From Lachnospiraceae bacterium (GTDB lineage Bacteria; Bacillota; Clostridia; Lachnospirales; Lachnospiraceae), in assembly GCA_017513005.1 (NCBI GenBank), contig JAFWDM010000015.1, positions 1 through 37,565 of the forward strand: a stretch of 37,565 bases of DNA, given 5' to 3'. Of this stretch, positions 30,904-37,565 are shown one piece after another. Both the position numbers and the translations under genes were made by a program. Positions within the stretch are counted from its first letter, which is position 1. The number at the start of each line of letters is the position of its first letter. Under the pieces are notes generated by a model. That model ran no database searches. It was not told the origin of the DNA and saw only the letters and a list, made by a program, of their open reading frames with translations.

Positions 30904-31196
30904 AGGCGGTAATATCGTCAGAAAGAAAGTTTTCCGCAGCCCGGACCCACAGATCTTCCGTGTTTTCCGCCTGCTGTGCACCGCTTTTTTTCCGGACGGT
31001 ATGGAACTGCCGGTCCACGGCTCCGTAAGATGCTTCAGGTCACTGTTCATGCCGTTAAACCCGGTTTTTTCGCGAAAGAACCGCGAAAACACCTCGAGTT
31101 TACAGACAGGCCCGAACCGTAACTGTTCCAGTCTTCTCCGGGCTGTCGGATGGCAGGTCCTGTGCACCATTTTATCATACAGGAGGTATCATAGTT

Positions 31197-32468
31197 ATGA
31201 GAAAGATTTGGAAAGCCACTGTAGCGGTTGCCATGTCTGCATTCATGGCAGCTTCTCTCGCCGCCTGTGGAAGCGGATCTTCCAGCGGCGGCTCGGCTGC
31301 GCCCGCACAGTCCGAGACCCCTTCAACCGGTGAGACCGGCGCGGCAGCGGATGCGGCTGCTCCCGCAGGAGATGCGGCAGCTCCCATCAAGATCGGCGGC
31401 AGCGGCCCCCTGACCGGCCCCGCAGCTGTGTACGGCAACGCGGTCAAGATCGCAGCCGAGATGGCTGTCGAGGAAGTCAACGCCAAGGGCGGCGTGCAGT
31501 TTGCACTGCAGTTCGAAGATGACAAGCACGATGCCGAGGAAGCAGCGACTGCTTACGGCACACTGAAGGATGGCGGCATGCAGATCTCCCTGGCGACCGT
31601 CACATCCGCTCCCGACGCAGCGGTCTCCCCTCTGTACCAGGAGGATCAGACCTTCGCGATCACCCCTTCCGGCTCCAGCCCCTCTGTCATCTACGCGGAC
31701 GGCGAGAACCAGACCGGCGCTTACGGCAATGTCTTCCAGATGTGCTTCTCCGACCCCAACCAGGGTTCCGGATCCGCGACCTACATCGCCGCACATCCCG
31801 ATCTCGGCACCAAGATCGCCGTGATCTACAAGAATGACGATCCCTATTCCAAGGGCATCTTCGACACCTTCAAAGCCCAGGCCGGAACCGAAGGTCTCGA
31901 GATCGTCTATGAGGGCACCTTCAAGGGCGAAGAGAGCGACTTCAACGTCCAGCTCGCCGATGCGCAGGCAGCAGGCGCAGACCTTCTCTTCCTGCCCATC
32001 TACTACACCCCCGCATCCCAGATCCTGACCCAGGCCAACACCATGGGCTACAAGCCCACCATCTTCGGTGTCGACGGCATGGACGGCATCCTGGGCGTGG
32101 AAGGCTTTGACACCTCTCTGGCAGAGGGCGTCTACCTGCTGACCCCCTTCGTCGCAAACGCAGAGGATGACCTGACAAAGACCTTCGTCGAGAACTACAA
32201 GGCCCGCGCCAACGGCGAGGTCCCGAACCAGTTCGCAGCAGATGCCTATGACTGCATCTATGCGATGGCCCAGGCCTGCGAGGCAGCCGGCATCACCGCC
32301 GACATGTCCAACGCGGACATCTGCGCCGCCATGGTCGAGCAGTTCACTTCCATGACCTTCAACGGCCTGACCGGCGAGAACATGACCTGGAATGCCAACG
32401 GCGAAGTCACCAAGGCCCCCAAGGCTATGATCATCGAAAACGGCGAATACGTTCCTGCAGCAGAATGA
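31197..32468 (+). CDS. livJ: Branched-chain amino acid-type ABC substrate-binding lipoprotein
   Basis: Captures an amino acid or related compound outside the cell for the LivHMGF transporter. The signal peptide has a lipobox ending SLAAC (C24), then a Gly/Ser/Ala/Pro-rich linker (25-60). The mature part is the LivJ-type Peripla_BP_6 fold: IKIGGSGPLTGPAAVYGNAVKIAAEMAVEEVNA-like start, SAPDAAVSPLY, ITPSGSSP, and FFVxxY-like end replaced by FVENYKARANGEVPNQFAADAYD. 423 residues is normal. AGGAGG (31181-31186) is ten bases upstream. Terminators and repeats follow, so livJ can be expressed apart from and above livHMGF. Leu/Ile/Val as ligand is the family default and unproven. Confidence 0.93.
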   Translation: MRKIWKATVAVAMSAFMAASLAACGSGSSSGGSAAPAQSETPSTGETGAAADAAAPAGDAAAPIKIGGSGPLTGPAAVYGNAVKIAAEMAVEEVNAKGGVQFALQFEDDKHDAEEAATAYGTLKDGGMQISLATVTSAPDAAVSPLYQEDQTFAITPSGSSPSVIYADGENQTGAYGNVFQMCFSDPNQGSGSATYIAAHPDLGTKIAVIYKNDDPYSKGIFDTFKAQAGTEGLEIVYEGTFKGEESDFNVQLADAQAAGADLLFLPIYYTPASQILTQANTMGYKPTIFGVDGMDGILGVEGFDTSLAEGVYLLTPFVANAEDDLTKTFVENYKARANGEVPNQFAADAYDCIYAMAQACEAAGITADMSNADICAAMVEQFTSMTFNGLTGENMTWNANGEVTKAPKAMIIENGEYVPAAE

Positions 32469-32523
32469 TCGGGTCTGCAGGCTGCGGGCACCGGCTGCCT
32501 GCAGTTTGAAAGGATCCTTATCA

Positions 32524-32576
32524 GGACCGTTCATGGCGCGGCCCCCGAAGGCTGCGCCGTGAACGGTCCCGGTTTT
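32524..32576 (+). terminator. Terminator after livJ, with its 3' arm repeated
   Basis: GGACCGTTCA and GGCGC (32524-32539) pair with GCGCC and TGAACGGTCC (32554-32569). TTTT follows at 32573-32576. The descending arm and T-run form the first unit of a tandem repeat. Confidence 0.75.
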
Positions 32577-32626
32577 AAACGATCCCGACTTTAAACGATC
32601 CCGGGTTTGACAGCCCCGGCTTTATA
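32563..32626 (+). repeat. 16-bp tandem repeat, four copies, derived from the livJ terminator arm
   Basis: Units ACGGTCCCGGTTTTAA (32563), ACGATCCCGACTTTAA (32579), ACGATCCCGGGTTTGA (32595) and a degenerate CAGCCCCGGCTTTATA (32611) follow without gaps. Confidence 0.93.
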
Positions 32627-32681
32627 CAGCTGAAGCTTCGAACAGCCAGTGCTGTTCCGGATATCGTGATCAATGCTCATA

Positions 32682-32714
32682 AGGCTCCTGTGCGATCCGC
32701 ACAGGAGCCTTTTG
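32682..32714 (+). terminator. Second terminator after livJ
   Basis: A perfect 13-bp stem pairs 32682-32694 with 32700-32712 around GATCC and runs into TTTT (32711-32714). A smaller GAACAGC/GCTGTTC hairpin (32641-32658) precedes it. Readthrough into livH should be low. Confidence 0.85.
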
Positions 32715-32833
32715 TTACTTTGTTACTTGTGCATGGGGTACCGAAATCGACTTGTTTTTGTGCGCACAGGCGCACAGAAAACGGAGTTCTACGCCCTTTT
32801 TCCACCCGGTCCGGCCTTTTGCCTGTCACTGCC

Positions 32834-32852
32834 CACGCCCCCCGGGGGCGTG
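32834..32852. promoter_or_regulatory. CACGCCC-N5-GGGCGTG palindrome before the livH promoter
   Basis: Arms 32834-32840 and 32846-32852, followed by AACA as in the palindrome upstream of livJ. About 70 bases before the livH -10. Confidence 0.5.
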
Positions 32853-32919
32853 AACAGCCTTTTCCCTTTTCCATATCCGGTTTATTCTTTATTTTATATT
32901 TTTCCTGTGTGGCAATACG

Positions 32920-33020
32920 TGCTATAATAGTTGCTGATTTGGTCTGTGCAGGATCTTTGTCAATGCACAGCCCTGCACCTTTGTCTGACCCCTTCGGCCT
33001 GTCAGACAGCGCACTTTTTT
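32920..33020 (+). promoter_or_regulatory. livH promoter and leader with attenuator-like hairpins
   Basis: An extended -10 TGCTATAAT (TATAAT 32923-32928) lacks a good -35. In the leader, CTGTGCA (32944-32950) can pair with TGCACAG (32964-32970). TGTCTGAC (32982-32989) pairs with GTCAGACA (33001-33008), followed by GCGCAC and TTTTTT (33015-33020). The second hairpin resembles an intrinsic terminator inside the leader. No T-box or known riboswitch motif was recognised. The rest of the gap to 33160 shows nothing clear. Confidence 0.5.
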
Positions 33021-33160
33021 ATATCGATGGATCATTTTCACAAAACTGTAAGGGTTCAGCCTGCCCGAAACCTGCGATGCGCCGCAATGCGCCGCGCCGC
33101 CCGCTGCAGGGAGCGCTGTACCGTTACGAAAAACATGAATCGGGGGAACCAAAACCAGCT

Positions 33161-34036
33161 ATGAGATTTCTATCCAATCTTGTCACCGGTCTGGGCCTGG
33201 GCAGTGTCTATGCCATCATAGCGCTCGGATACACCATGGTCTACGGCATCGCAAAGATGCTCAATTTCGCACACGGGGATGTCATCATGGTCGGCGCCTA
33301 CGTCGCCTTTTTTGCATTCACCAGATTCGGTATGCCGATGCCTGCCGGCGTCCTGCTGGCCGTCGTCTGCTGCACCGTGCTCGGCGTCGTCGTCGAGCGG
33401 CTGGCCTATAAGCCTCTGCGGCAGGCCTCCAGCCTCTCCGTCCTGATCACCGCGATCGGCGTGAGCTATTTCCTGCAGAATGCAGCCCAGCTGCTGTGGA
33501 GCGCATCTCCCAAGATGTTCCCTCCGATCATCTCCACCGGCGTCCTGAAGATCGGCGGCCTTTCCATCGCCTATCTGACACTGCTCACGATCGCGACCTG
33601 CATCATCGTCATGATCTGCCTGACGCTGTTCATCAACCGGACCAAGACCGGCAGCGCCATGCGGGCCTGTTCCGAGGACAAGGATGCCGCGCGGCTGATG
33701 GGCATCAATGTGAACCAGATCATCTCTCTCACGTTCGCGATCGGTTCGGGCCTTGCCGCCATCGCCGCCGTGCTTTTGTGCGCCAACTACCCCACTGTCA
33801 CGCCGACACTGGGCTCCATGCCCGGCATCAAGGCCTTTACGGCCGCCGTCTTCGGCGGGATCGGCTCCATTCCCGGCGCACTGCTGGGAGGACTTCTTCT
33901 GGGGATCATCGAGATCCTGTCCAAGGCCTATATCTCCACCCAGCTCTCGGACGTGATCGTTTTCGGCGTACTGATCGTCATTCTCCTGGTGAAGCCCACA
34001 GGACTTCTCGGGAAAAAGCTCAGCGAGAAGGTGTAA
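33161..34036 (+). CDS. livH: Branched-chain amino acid ABC permease LivH
   Basis: Membrane channel subunit of the Liv importer. The 291-residue protein has about eight hydrophobic segments and family signatures GLGLGSVYAIIALGYTMVYGIAKMLNFAHGD-like N-terminus (ATG at 33161), EDKDAARLMGINVN (EAA loop facing the ATPases) and IKAFTAAVFGGIGSIPGALLGG. GGGGGA lies about 12 bases upstream. The frame is open back to 32666 but that part is leader and is not protein-like. It starts the livHMGF-CBS/ACT unit, 692 bases after livJ. Confidence 0.93.
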   Translation: MRFLSNLVTGLGLGSVYAIIALGYTMVYGIAKMLNFAHGDVIMVGAYVAFFAFTRFGMPMPAGVLLAVVCCTVLGVVVERLAYKPLRQASSLSVLITAIGVSYFLQNAAQLLWSASPKMFPPIISTGVLKIGGLSIAYLTLLTIATCIIVMICLTLFINRTKTGSAMRACSEDKDAARLMGINVNQIISLTFAIGSGLAAIAAVLLCANYPTVTPTLGSMPGIKAFTAAVFGGIGSIPGALLGGLLLGIIEILSKAYISTQLSDVIVFGVLIVILLVKPTGLLGKKLSEKV

Positions 34037-34077
34037 AAGATTCTGTGCCGTTTCAGGCACTCATGGAGATTTGAATC

Positions 34078-35127
34078 ATGGAAAATAAAAAAGGTATTCT
34101 GGGCTATCTGCTGAACAACCGGCACCGCAGCCGGACGATTTCCTATACAATGGTCGCTGCGGCCTACATCCTGCTGGAGATCCTGCTCAAAACCGGCAAT
34201 CTCTCCAACCTGTTCACCGGCCTTCTGGTCCCTGCGACCTGCTATCTGGTCGCCGCGATCGGCCTGAATCTGAATGTCGGGGTGTCAGGTGAACTGAATC
34301 TGGGACAGGCCGGATTCATGGCTGTCGGCGCCTTTTCCGGCGTCTGCGTCTCCGGCGTCCTCGCGGGCACGGTTCCTCCTGTCCTGCGCCTTATTCTGGC
34401 GATCATTATCGGCATGCTCCTGACAGCCTTCGTCGGCTTCCTCATCGGCATCCCCGTCCTGAAGCTCCAGGGCGACTATCTGGCGATCGTCACACTGGCC
34501 TTCGGGCAGATCGTGATGAACCTGATCATGAACCTTTACGTCGCCTTCGACAGCACCGGGATCAAGTTCAGCTTCGTAGAAAGCAAATTTACGCTCGGGG
34601 AGGGCGGCAAATACCTGATCAACGGCCCCATGGGCGCCACGGGCACAGAGCGGATCGCCAACTTCACCGCAGGCACGATCCTGGTCATCTTCGCACTCGT
34701 CGTGGTCTACAACCTGATCTACTCCCGGAGCGGACGCGCGATCATGGCGGCCCGCGACAACCGGATCGCCGCGGAATCGATCGGCATCAATATCGCGAAG
34801 ACCAAGATGATGGCTTTCGTCATCTCCGCCGCCCTCGCAGGCGCAGCCGGCGCGCTCTACGGCCTGAACTACTCCACCATGGTCGCCAGCAAATTCGACT
34901 ACAACACCTCGATCCTGATCCTGGTCTATGTGGTCCTGGGAGGCCTCGGCAATTTCAACGGTACGCTGATCGCCACAGTCATCCTCTTCCTTCTGCCGCA
35001 GCTGCTGCGCGGACTGCAGGATTACCGCATGCTGATCTATGCCGTGGTCCTCATCCTGATCATGCTCATCACCAACAATGAATTCCTGCGCACGAAGGCC
35101 GCTTCCCTCAGGAAGAAAAAGGCATGA
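34078..35127 (+). CDS. livM: Branched-chain amino acid ABC permease LivM
   Basis: Second membrane subunit of the Liv importer. The 349 residues hold about ten hydrophobic segments. Signatures are GLNLNVGVSGELNLGQAGFMAVGAF, LQGDYLAIVTLAFGQI, the EAA loop ARDNRIAAESIGIN and YVVLGGLGNFNGTLIA. ATG 34078 has GGAGA eight bases upstream. It is 41 bases after livH, with a small GTGCC/GGCAC hairpin between (34045-34060), and is followed by a 7-bp hairpin (35132-35148) before livG. Confidence 0.94.
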   Translation: MENKKGILGYLLNNRHRSRTISYTMVAAAYILLEILLKTGNLSNLFTGLLVPATCYLVAAIGLNLNVGVSGELNLGQAGFMAVGAFSGVCVSGVLAGTVPPVLRLILAIIIGMLLTAFVGFLIGIPVLKLQGDYLAIVTLAFGQIVMNLIMNLYVAFDSTGIKFSFVESKFTLGEGGKYLINGPMGATGTERIANFTAGTILVIFALVVVYNLIYSRSGRAIMAARDNRIAAESIGINIAKTKMMAFVISAALAGAAGALYGLNYSTMVASKFDYNTSILILVYVVLGGLGNFNGTLIATVILFLLPQLLRGLQDYRMLIYAVVLILIMLITNNEFLRTKAASLRKKKA

Positions 35128-35223
35128 CCGCACGGCGGTCACCGCCGTTTCAGGATACAAACATCAGGGACTGGTTACTGCCGCATTCACAGTCCTTTTG
35201 CAAAAACCCATCGCGAGGTATCT

Positions 35224-35997
35224 ATGAGTACAAAAGCAACACCCATTCTGGAAGTGAAGGAACTGGGCATCGATTTCGGAGGTCTGACTGCTGTCAATGA
35301 TCTGGACCTGGCCATCTACGACAAGGAGATCGTGGGCCTGATCGGTCCCAACGGCGCGGGCAAAACGACCGTCTTCAATCTTCTGACCAAAGTCTACAAG
35401 CCCACGCGCGGCTCGATCTTTTTTGACGGAAAAGACACTGCCGGGAAGACCGTCGTGGACATCAATAAAGCCGGCATCGCCAGGACCTTCCAGAACATCC
35501 GGCTCTTCAACAATCTGACCGTCCTCGACAATGTGCGGACCGCCTACCACAACAACATCCGTTATTCCCCGGTGGAAGCTGTCTTCCGGCTCCCCGGCTA
35601 CTACGCCAAAGAGCGTGAGATCGAGGGAAAATCCAGGGAGCTTCTGGAGATCATGGAGCTCGGCCAGTACGCGGAAGTCACGGCGGGAAATCTCCCCTAC
35701 GGCGCACAGCGCCGCCTGGAGATCGCGCGCGCAATGGCGACGGAGCCCAAGCTTCTGCTTCTGGACGAACCCGCTGCGGGCATGAACCCCCAGGAGACCG
35801 ACGACCTGATGCGCATGATCCGCTTCGTCCGCGACCACTTTGAGATCGCAGTCCTCCTGATCGAGCACGATATGCAGCTGGTCATGGGCATCTGCGAGCG
35901 CATCTACGTGCTCAATTACGGCATGCTGCTCGCACAGGGCGTGCCTGCCGAGATCCAGGCCAATCCCGATGTCATCAAGGCATATCTGGGAGACTGA
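35224..35997 (+). CDS. livG: Branched-chain amino acid ABC ATP-binding protein LivG
   Basis: ATPase of the Liv importer, cytoplasmic face. Walker A GPNGAGKTT (41-49), the long LivG insertion region (about 80-140), a degenerate signature LPYGAQRRLEIARAM, Walker B LLLLDEPAAGMNPQE and switch H in LIEHDMQLVMGIC are all present. 257 residues is the family length. GAGG stands five bases before the ATG. Confidence 0.95.
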   Translation: MSTKATPILEVKELGIDFGGLTAVNDLDLAIYDKEIVGLIGPNGAGKTTVFNLLTKVYKPTRGSIFFDGKDTAGKTVVDINKAGIARTFQNIRLFNNLTVLDNVRTAYHNNIRYSPVEAVFRLPGYYAKEREIEGKSRELLEIMELGQYAEVTAGNLPYGAQRRLEIARAMATEPKLLLLDEPAAGMNPQETDDLMRMIRFVRDHFEIAVLLIEHDMQLVMGICERIYVLNYGMLLAQGVPAEIQANPDVIKAYLGD

Positions 35998-36042
35998 GAC
36001 GGGCAGAAAAAGGGCAGATTCACACCGGAAGAGGGTATATAT

Positions 36043-36747
36043 ATGCTGAAAGTTGAAAATTTAAAAGTCAGATACGGCATGATCGAGGCGATCAAGGGGA
36101 TCTCCTTTGAAGTACGTGACGGGGAGATCGTCACCCTGATCGGTGCAAACGGCGCCGGCAAGACGACCACCATGCATGCGATCTCCGGCCTGGTAAAAGC
36201 GGCGGAGGGAAGTATCACCCTGGACGGCCAGGAGCTCACAAAGATCCCGGCGCACAGGATCGTCGGAATGGGCCTGGCCCAGGTCCCCGAAGGGCGCCGC
36301 GTCTTTGCCCAGCAGACGGTCGAGGAAAACCTCATACTGGGGGCCTATCTGCGCAGAGATCAGGGAGAGATCGCCAAGGATATCCAGGATGTCTATACGA
36401 CCTTTCCCCGCCTGGGCGAGCGCCGCACACAGGCTGCCGGCACACTCTCCGGCGGCGAGCAGCAGATGCTGGCTATGGGCCGCGCCCTCATGGCCAAGCC
36501 CTCGATCCTGCTTCTGGACGAGCCCTCCATGGGCCTGTCCCCCCTCCTCGTTTCCGAGATCTTTCAGATCATCGAGGAGATCAATAAAAAAGGTACTACG
36601 ATCCTGCTCGTCGAGCAGAACGCAAAACGCGCCCTGTCCATCGCAAACCGCGCCTATGTCCTGGAGACCGGCCGGATCACCCTGGACGGCACCGGCGAAG
36701 GACTCGCCCGTGACGAACGCGTGCGCAAGGCCTATCTGGGCGGCTGA
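36043..36747 (+). CDS. livF: Branched-chain amino acid ABC ATP-binding protein LivF
   Basis: Second ATPase of the Liv importer. Walker A GANGAGKTT (34-42), signature LSGGEQQMLAMGRAL, Walker B LLLDEPSMGLSP and the H-loop position replaced by LVEQNAKRAL as usual in LivF. 234 residues is typical. GAGGG lies upstream. livG ends 45 bases before and the CBS/ACT gene starts 24 bases after. Confidence 0.95.
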   Translation: MLKVENLKVRYGMIEAIKGISFEVRDGEIVTLIGANGAGKTTTMHAISGLVKAAEGSITLDGQELTKIPAHRIVGMGLAQVPEGRRVFAQQTVEENLILGAYLRRDQGEIAKDIQDVYTTFPRLGERRTQAAGTLSGGEQQMLAMGRALMAKPSILLLDEPSMGLSPLLVSEIFQIIEEINKKGTTILLVEQNAKRALSIANRAYVLETGRITLDGTGEGLARDERVRKAYLGG

Positions 36748-36771
36748 CCGCGATTTATTGAAGGAGGTACT

Positions 36772-37452
36772 ATGTACGTAAAAGATCATATGACAAAGGA
36801 ACCTGTCACAATCACGAAGGATGTCAAGATCTCCAAGGCGGTCGACATCATGTCCAAGGGACATTTCCATCGTCTTCCGATCGTCGACGAAGAAGGGAAA
36901 CTGATCGGGCTCGTCACCGGCGGCCTGGTGACGGAAAAGAGCGGCGCCAACGCCACCTCTCTCTCCATCTATGAACTGAACTACCTTCTGAGCAAGACCA
37001 AGGTCGAGGATATCATGCTCACGGATATCAAGACGATCCACCAGGACGCCTTTATCGAAGAAGCCGCACAGAAGATGCTGGACGAGGGCATCTCCGTACT
37101 CCCTGTCCTCGACGACGAGACGCATGTGATCGGGATCATCACGGAAAAAGATATCTTCCAGGCCTTTACAGACCTGCTCGGCTACAAGCACCAGGGGACC
37201 CGCTTTGTCTTCCAGTGCGATGACAGGCCCGGGTTCTTCGCAGGCATCGCAGAGCTGCTCGCCGCAAACGACGCCAATATGGAGGCCATGGCAGTCTACC
37301 ACACCAAGGGCCGCGGCACGGAAGCTGTCGTCAAGGCCACCGGTGAGATCTCCGTTGAAAACATGGTGAAGATCCTGCGCGATGCCGGCTATCAGCTCAA
37401 TAACGTCACCCAGACCACCAAGTTCGGCACAACGAAAAACTTCGACATGTAA
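36772..37452 (+). CDS. CBS-CBS-ACT domain protein (AcuB-like)
   Basis: Probable ligand-binding regulator encoded with the Liv importer. CBS1 spans about 3-58 (DHMTKEPVTITKD), CBS2 about 77-133 (VEDIMLTDIKTI), and the ACT domain about 143-211 (FVFQCDDRPGFFAGIAELL). CBS pairs usually bind adenine nucleotides and ACT domains amino acids, so it may sense energy and the imported amino acid. No catalytic domain is present. GGAGG is well placed before the ATG. 226 residues matches AcuB-like proteins, though AcuB itself belongs to acetoin metabolism, which is not represented here. The last codons and stop are tandemly repeated after the gene. Confidence 0.88.
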   Translation: MYVKDHMTKEPVTITKDVKISKAVDIMSKGHFHRLPIVDEEGKLIGLVTGGLVTEKSGANATSLSIYELNYLLSKTKVEDIMLTDIKTIHQDAFIEEAAQKMLDEGISVLPVLDDETHVIGIITEKDIFQAFTDLLGYKHQGTRFVFQCDDRPGFFAGIAELLAANDANMEAMAVYHTKGRGTEAVVKATGEISVENMVKILRDAGYQLNNVTQTTKFGTTKNFDM

Positions 37453-37524
37453 AATACAGAATTTGACGTGTAAAGTGCGGAGTTTGACATGTGAAATACA
37501 GCATTTGACATGTAAAGTACAGCG
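37441..37524 (+). repeat. 21-bp tandem repeat, four copies, including the CBS/ACT stop codon
   Basis: Units start at 37441 (last codons, FDM-TAA), 37462, 37483 and 37504. Each reads TT(C/T)GAC(A/G)TGT(A/G)AA followed by a TACAG-like end. The unit is a multiple of three, so four stop codons (TAA, TAA, TGA, TAA) lie in the same frame. Confidence 0.97.
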
Positions 37525-37565
37525 TATTTCGAGAGGAAGACGTAAAAGCCGTCCATCCGGAGCCA

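Larger units (their letters stand above)
30694..31108. repeat. Inverted-repeat-bounded 415-bp segment carrying the livJ promoter
   Basis: About 47 bases at 30694-30740 recur inverted at 31060-31108 with about 80 percent identity, sharing CTCGAGGTGTTTT, CGCGG and TTTCGCGAAAAA. The 320 bases between hold a 15-bp hairpin (30748-30780), a 19-bp palindrome (30813-30854) and a promoter. No transposase frame is present. The layout resembles a MITE-like element, but no target-site duplication was recognised. It fills most of the 30488-31196 gap. Confidence 0.6.

Noticed and set aside
30860..31333. 157-codon plus-strand frame through the inverted-repeat segment
   Set aside because: It is made of hairpin arms and leader and overlaps the livJ start in another frame. 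The livJ ribosome site is far better.
31323..32534. 403-codon frame opposite livJ
   Set aside because: Antisense shadow of livJ, with no start signal.
32666..33160. N-terminal extension of livH
   Set aside because: The frame is open, but it covers a terminator, a promoter and leader hairpins. LivH proteins start at the ATG at 33161.
30910..33160. T-box or known amino-acid riboswitch in the liv leaders
   Set aside because: No GGTGGTACCGCG-type T-box sequence and no lysine or glycine riboswitch landmarks were found.
36061..37302. 413-codon frame opposite livF and the CBS/ACT gene
   Set aside because: It spans two well-supported genes on the opposite strand, which marks it as a shadow.

Overview
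This 37.6 kb window looks like the chromosome of a strictly anaerobic, GC-rich Firmicute, most likely a member of Clostridia close to Lachnospiraceae. The assignment rests on strong AGGAGG-type ribosome binding sites, sigma-A promoters close to TTGACA/TATAAT, a modular [FeFe] hydrogenase, a ScpA condensin subunit, lipoprotein signal peptides ending in AAC/VAC, and a LivJHMGF-CBS/ACT operon. The genus cannot be read from the sequence. No tRNA, rRNA, CRISPR array, intact insertion sequence or prophage gene is visible.

Layout, left to right. (1) 1-535: AT-rich sequence, then what may be the tail of a membrane permease, and a strong terminator. (2) 670-4787: a promoter, a Rex-like site and a two-gene operon, a GltD/NfnB-like flavoprotein with an N-terminal Fe-S domain followed by a catalytic [FeFe] hydrogenase. 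(3) 4786-5630 (-): a Uma2-family nuclease-fold gene with its own promoter, next to a degenerate repeat array. (4) 6080-15768 (-): a sugar or polyol locus. It holds a LacI-type regulator, a hydroxypyruvate-isomerase-like TIM barrel, a 50-residue small protein, an RbsB/RbsA/RbsC-type ABC importer, an inositol-dehydrogenase-like enzyme and a second Gfo/Idh/MocA oxidoreductase. Its spacers are full of hairpins. (5) 15913-18873 (-): a cytidylate-kinase-like protein, a Cys-rich small protein, thioredoxin reductase and thioredoxin. (6) 19167-25822: a PhoR-like kinase, a phosphohexomutase and a PhoB-like regulator on the minus strand. Divergent from them is a Na/Pi symporter with a PhoU domain, behind a row of PHO-box-like hexamers. 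(7) 26009-30487: ScpA with a very long repetitive tail, an AEC permease, a small unknown protein, cytidine deaminase and uridine phosphorylase. (8) 30488-37524 (+): a branched-chain amino-acid type ABC importer (livJ, livH, livM, livG, livF) followed by a CBS-CBS-ACT protein.

How the genes fit together. The hydrogenase pair probably couples NAD(P)H oxidation to H2 production. The sugar locus imports and oxidises a polyol or sugar. The two-component pair plus symporter form a phosphate-response unit that has a phosphohexomutase between its two halves. cdd and udp salvage pyrimidine nucleosides. The liv genes import amino acids, and the CBS/ACT protein is a plausible sensor for them.

The most unusual feature is a genome-style signature rather than one gene. 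At least seven unrelated genes are followed, at or within a few bases of the stop codon or at the terminator, by short direct tandem duplications of their own 3' end (units of 9, 15-16, 16, 21, about 42, 49 and 61 bp). Related minisatellites also sit inside coding sequences (response-regulator linker, phosphohexomutase, ScpA tail) and in 5' leaders (hydrogenase, thioredoxin).
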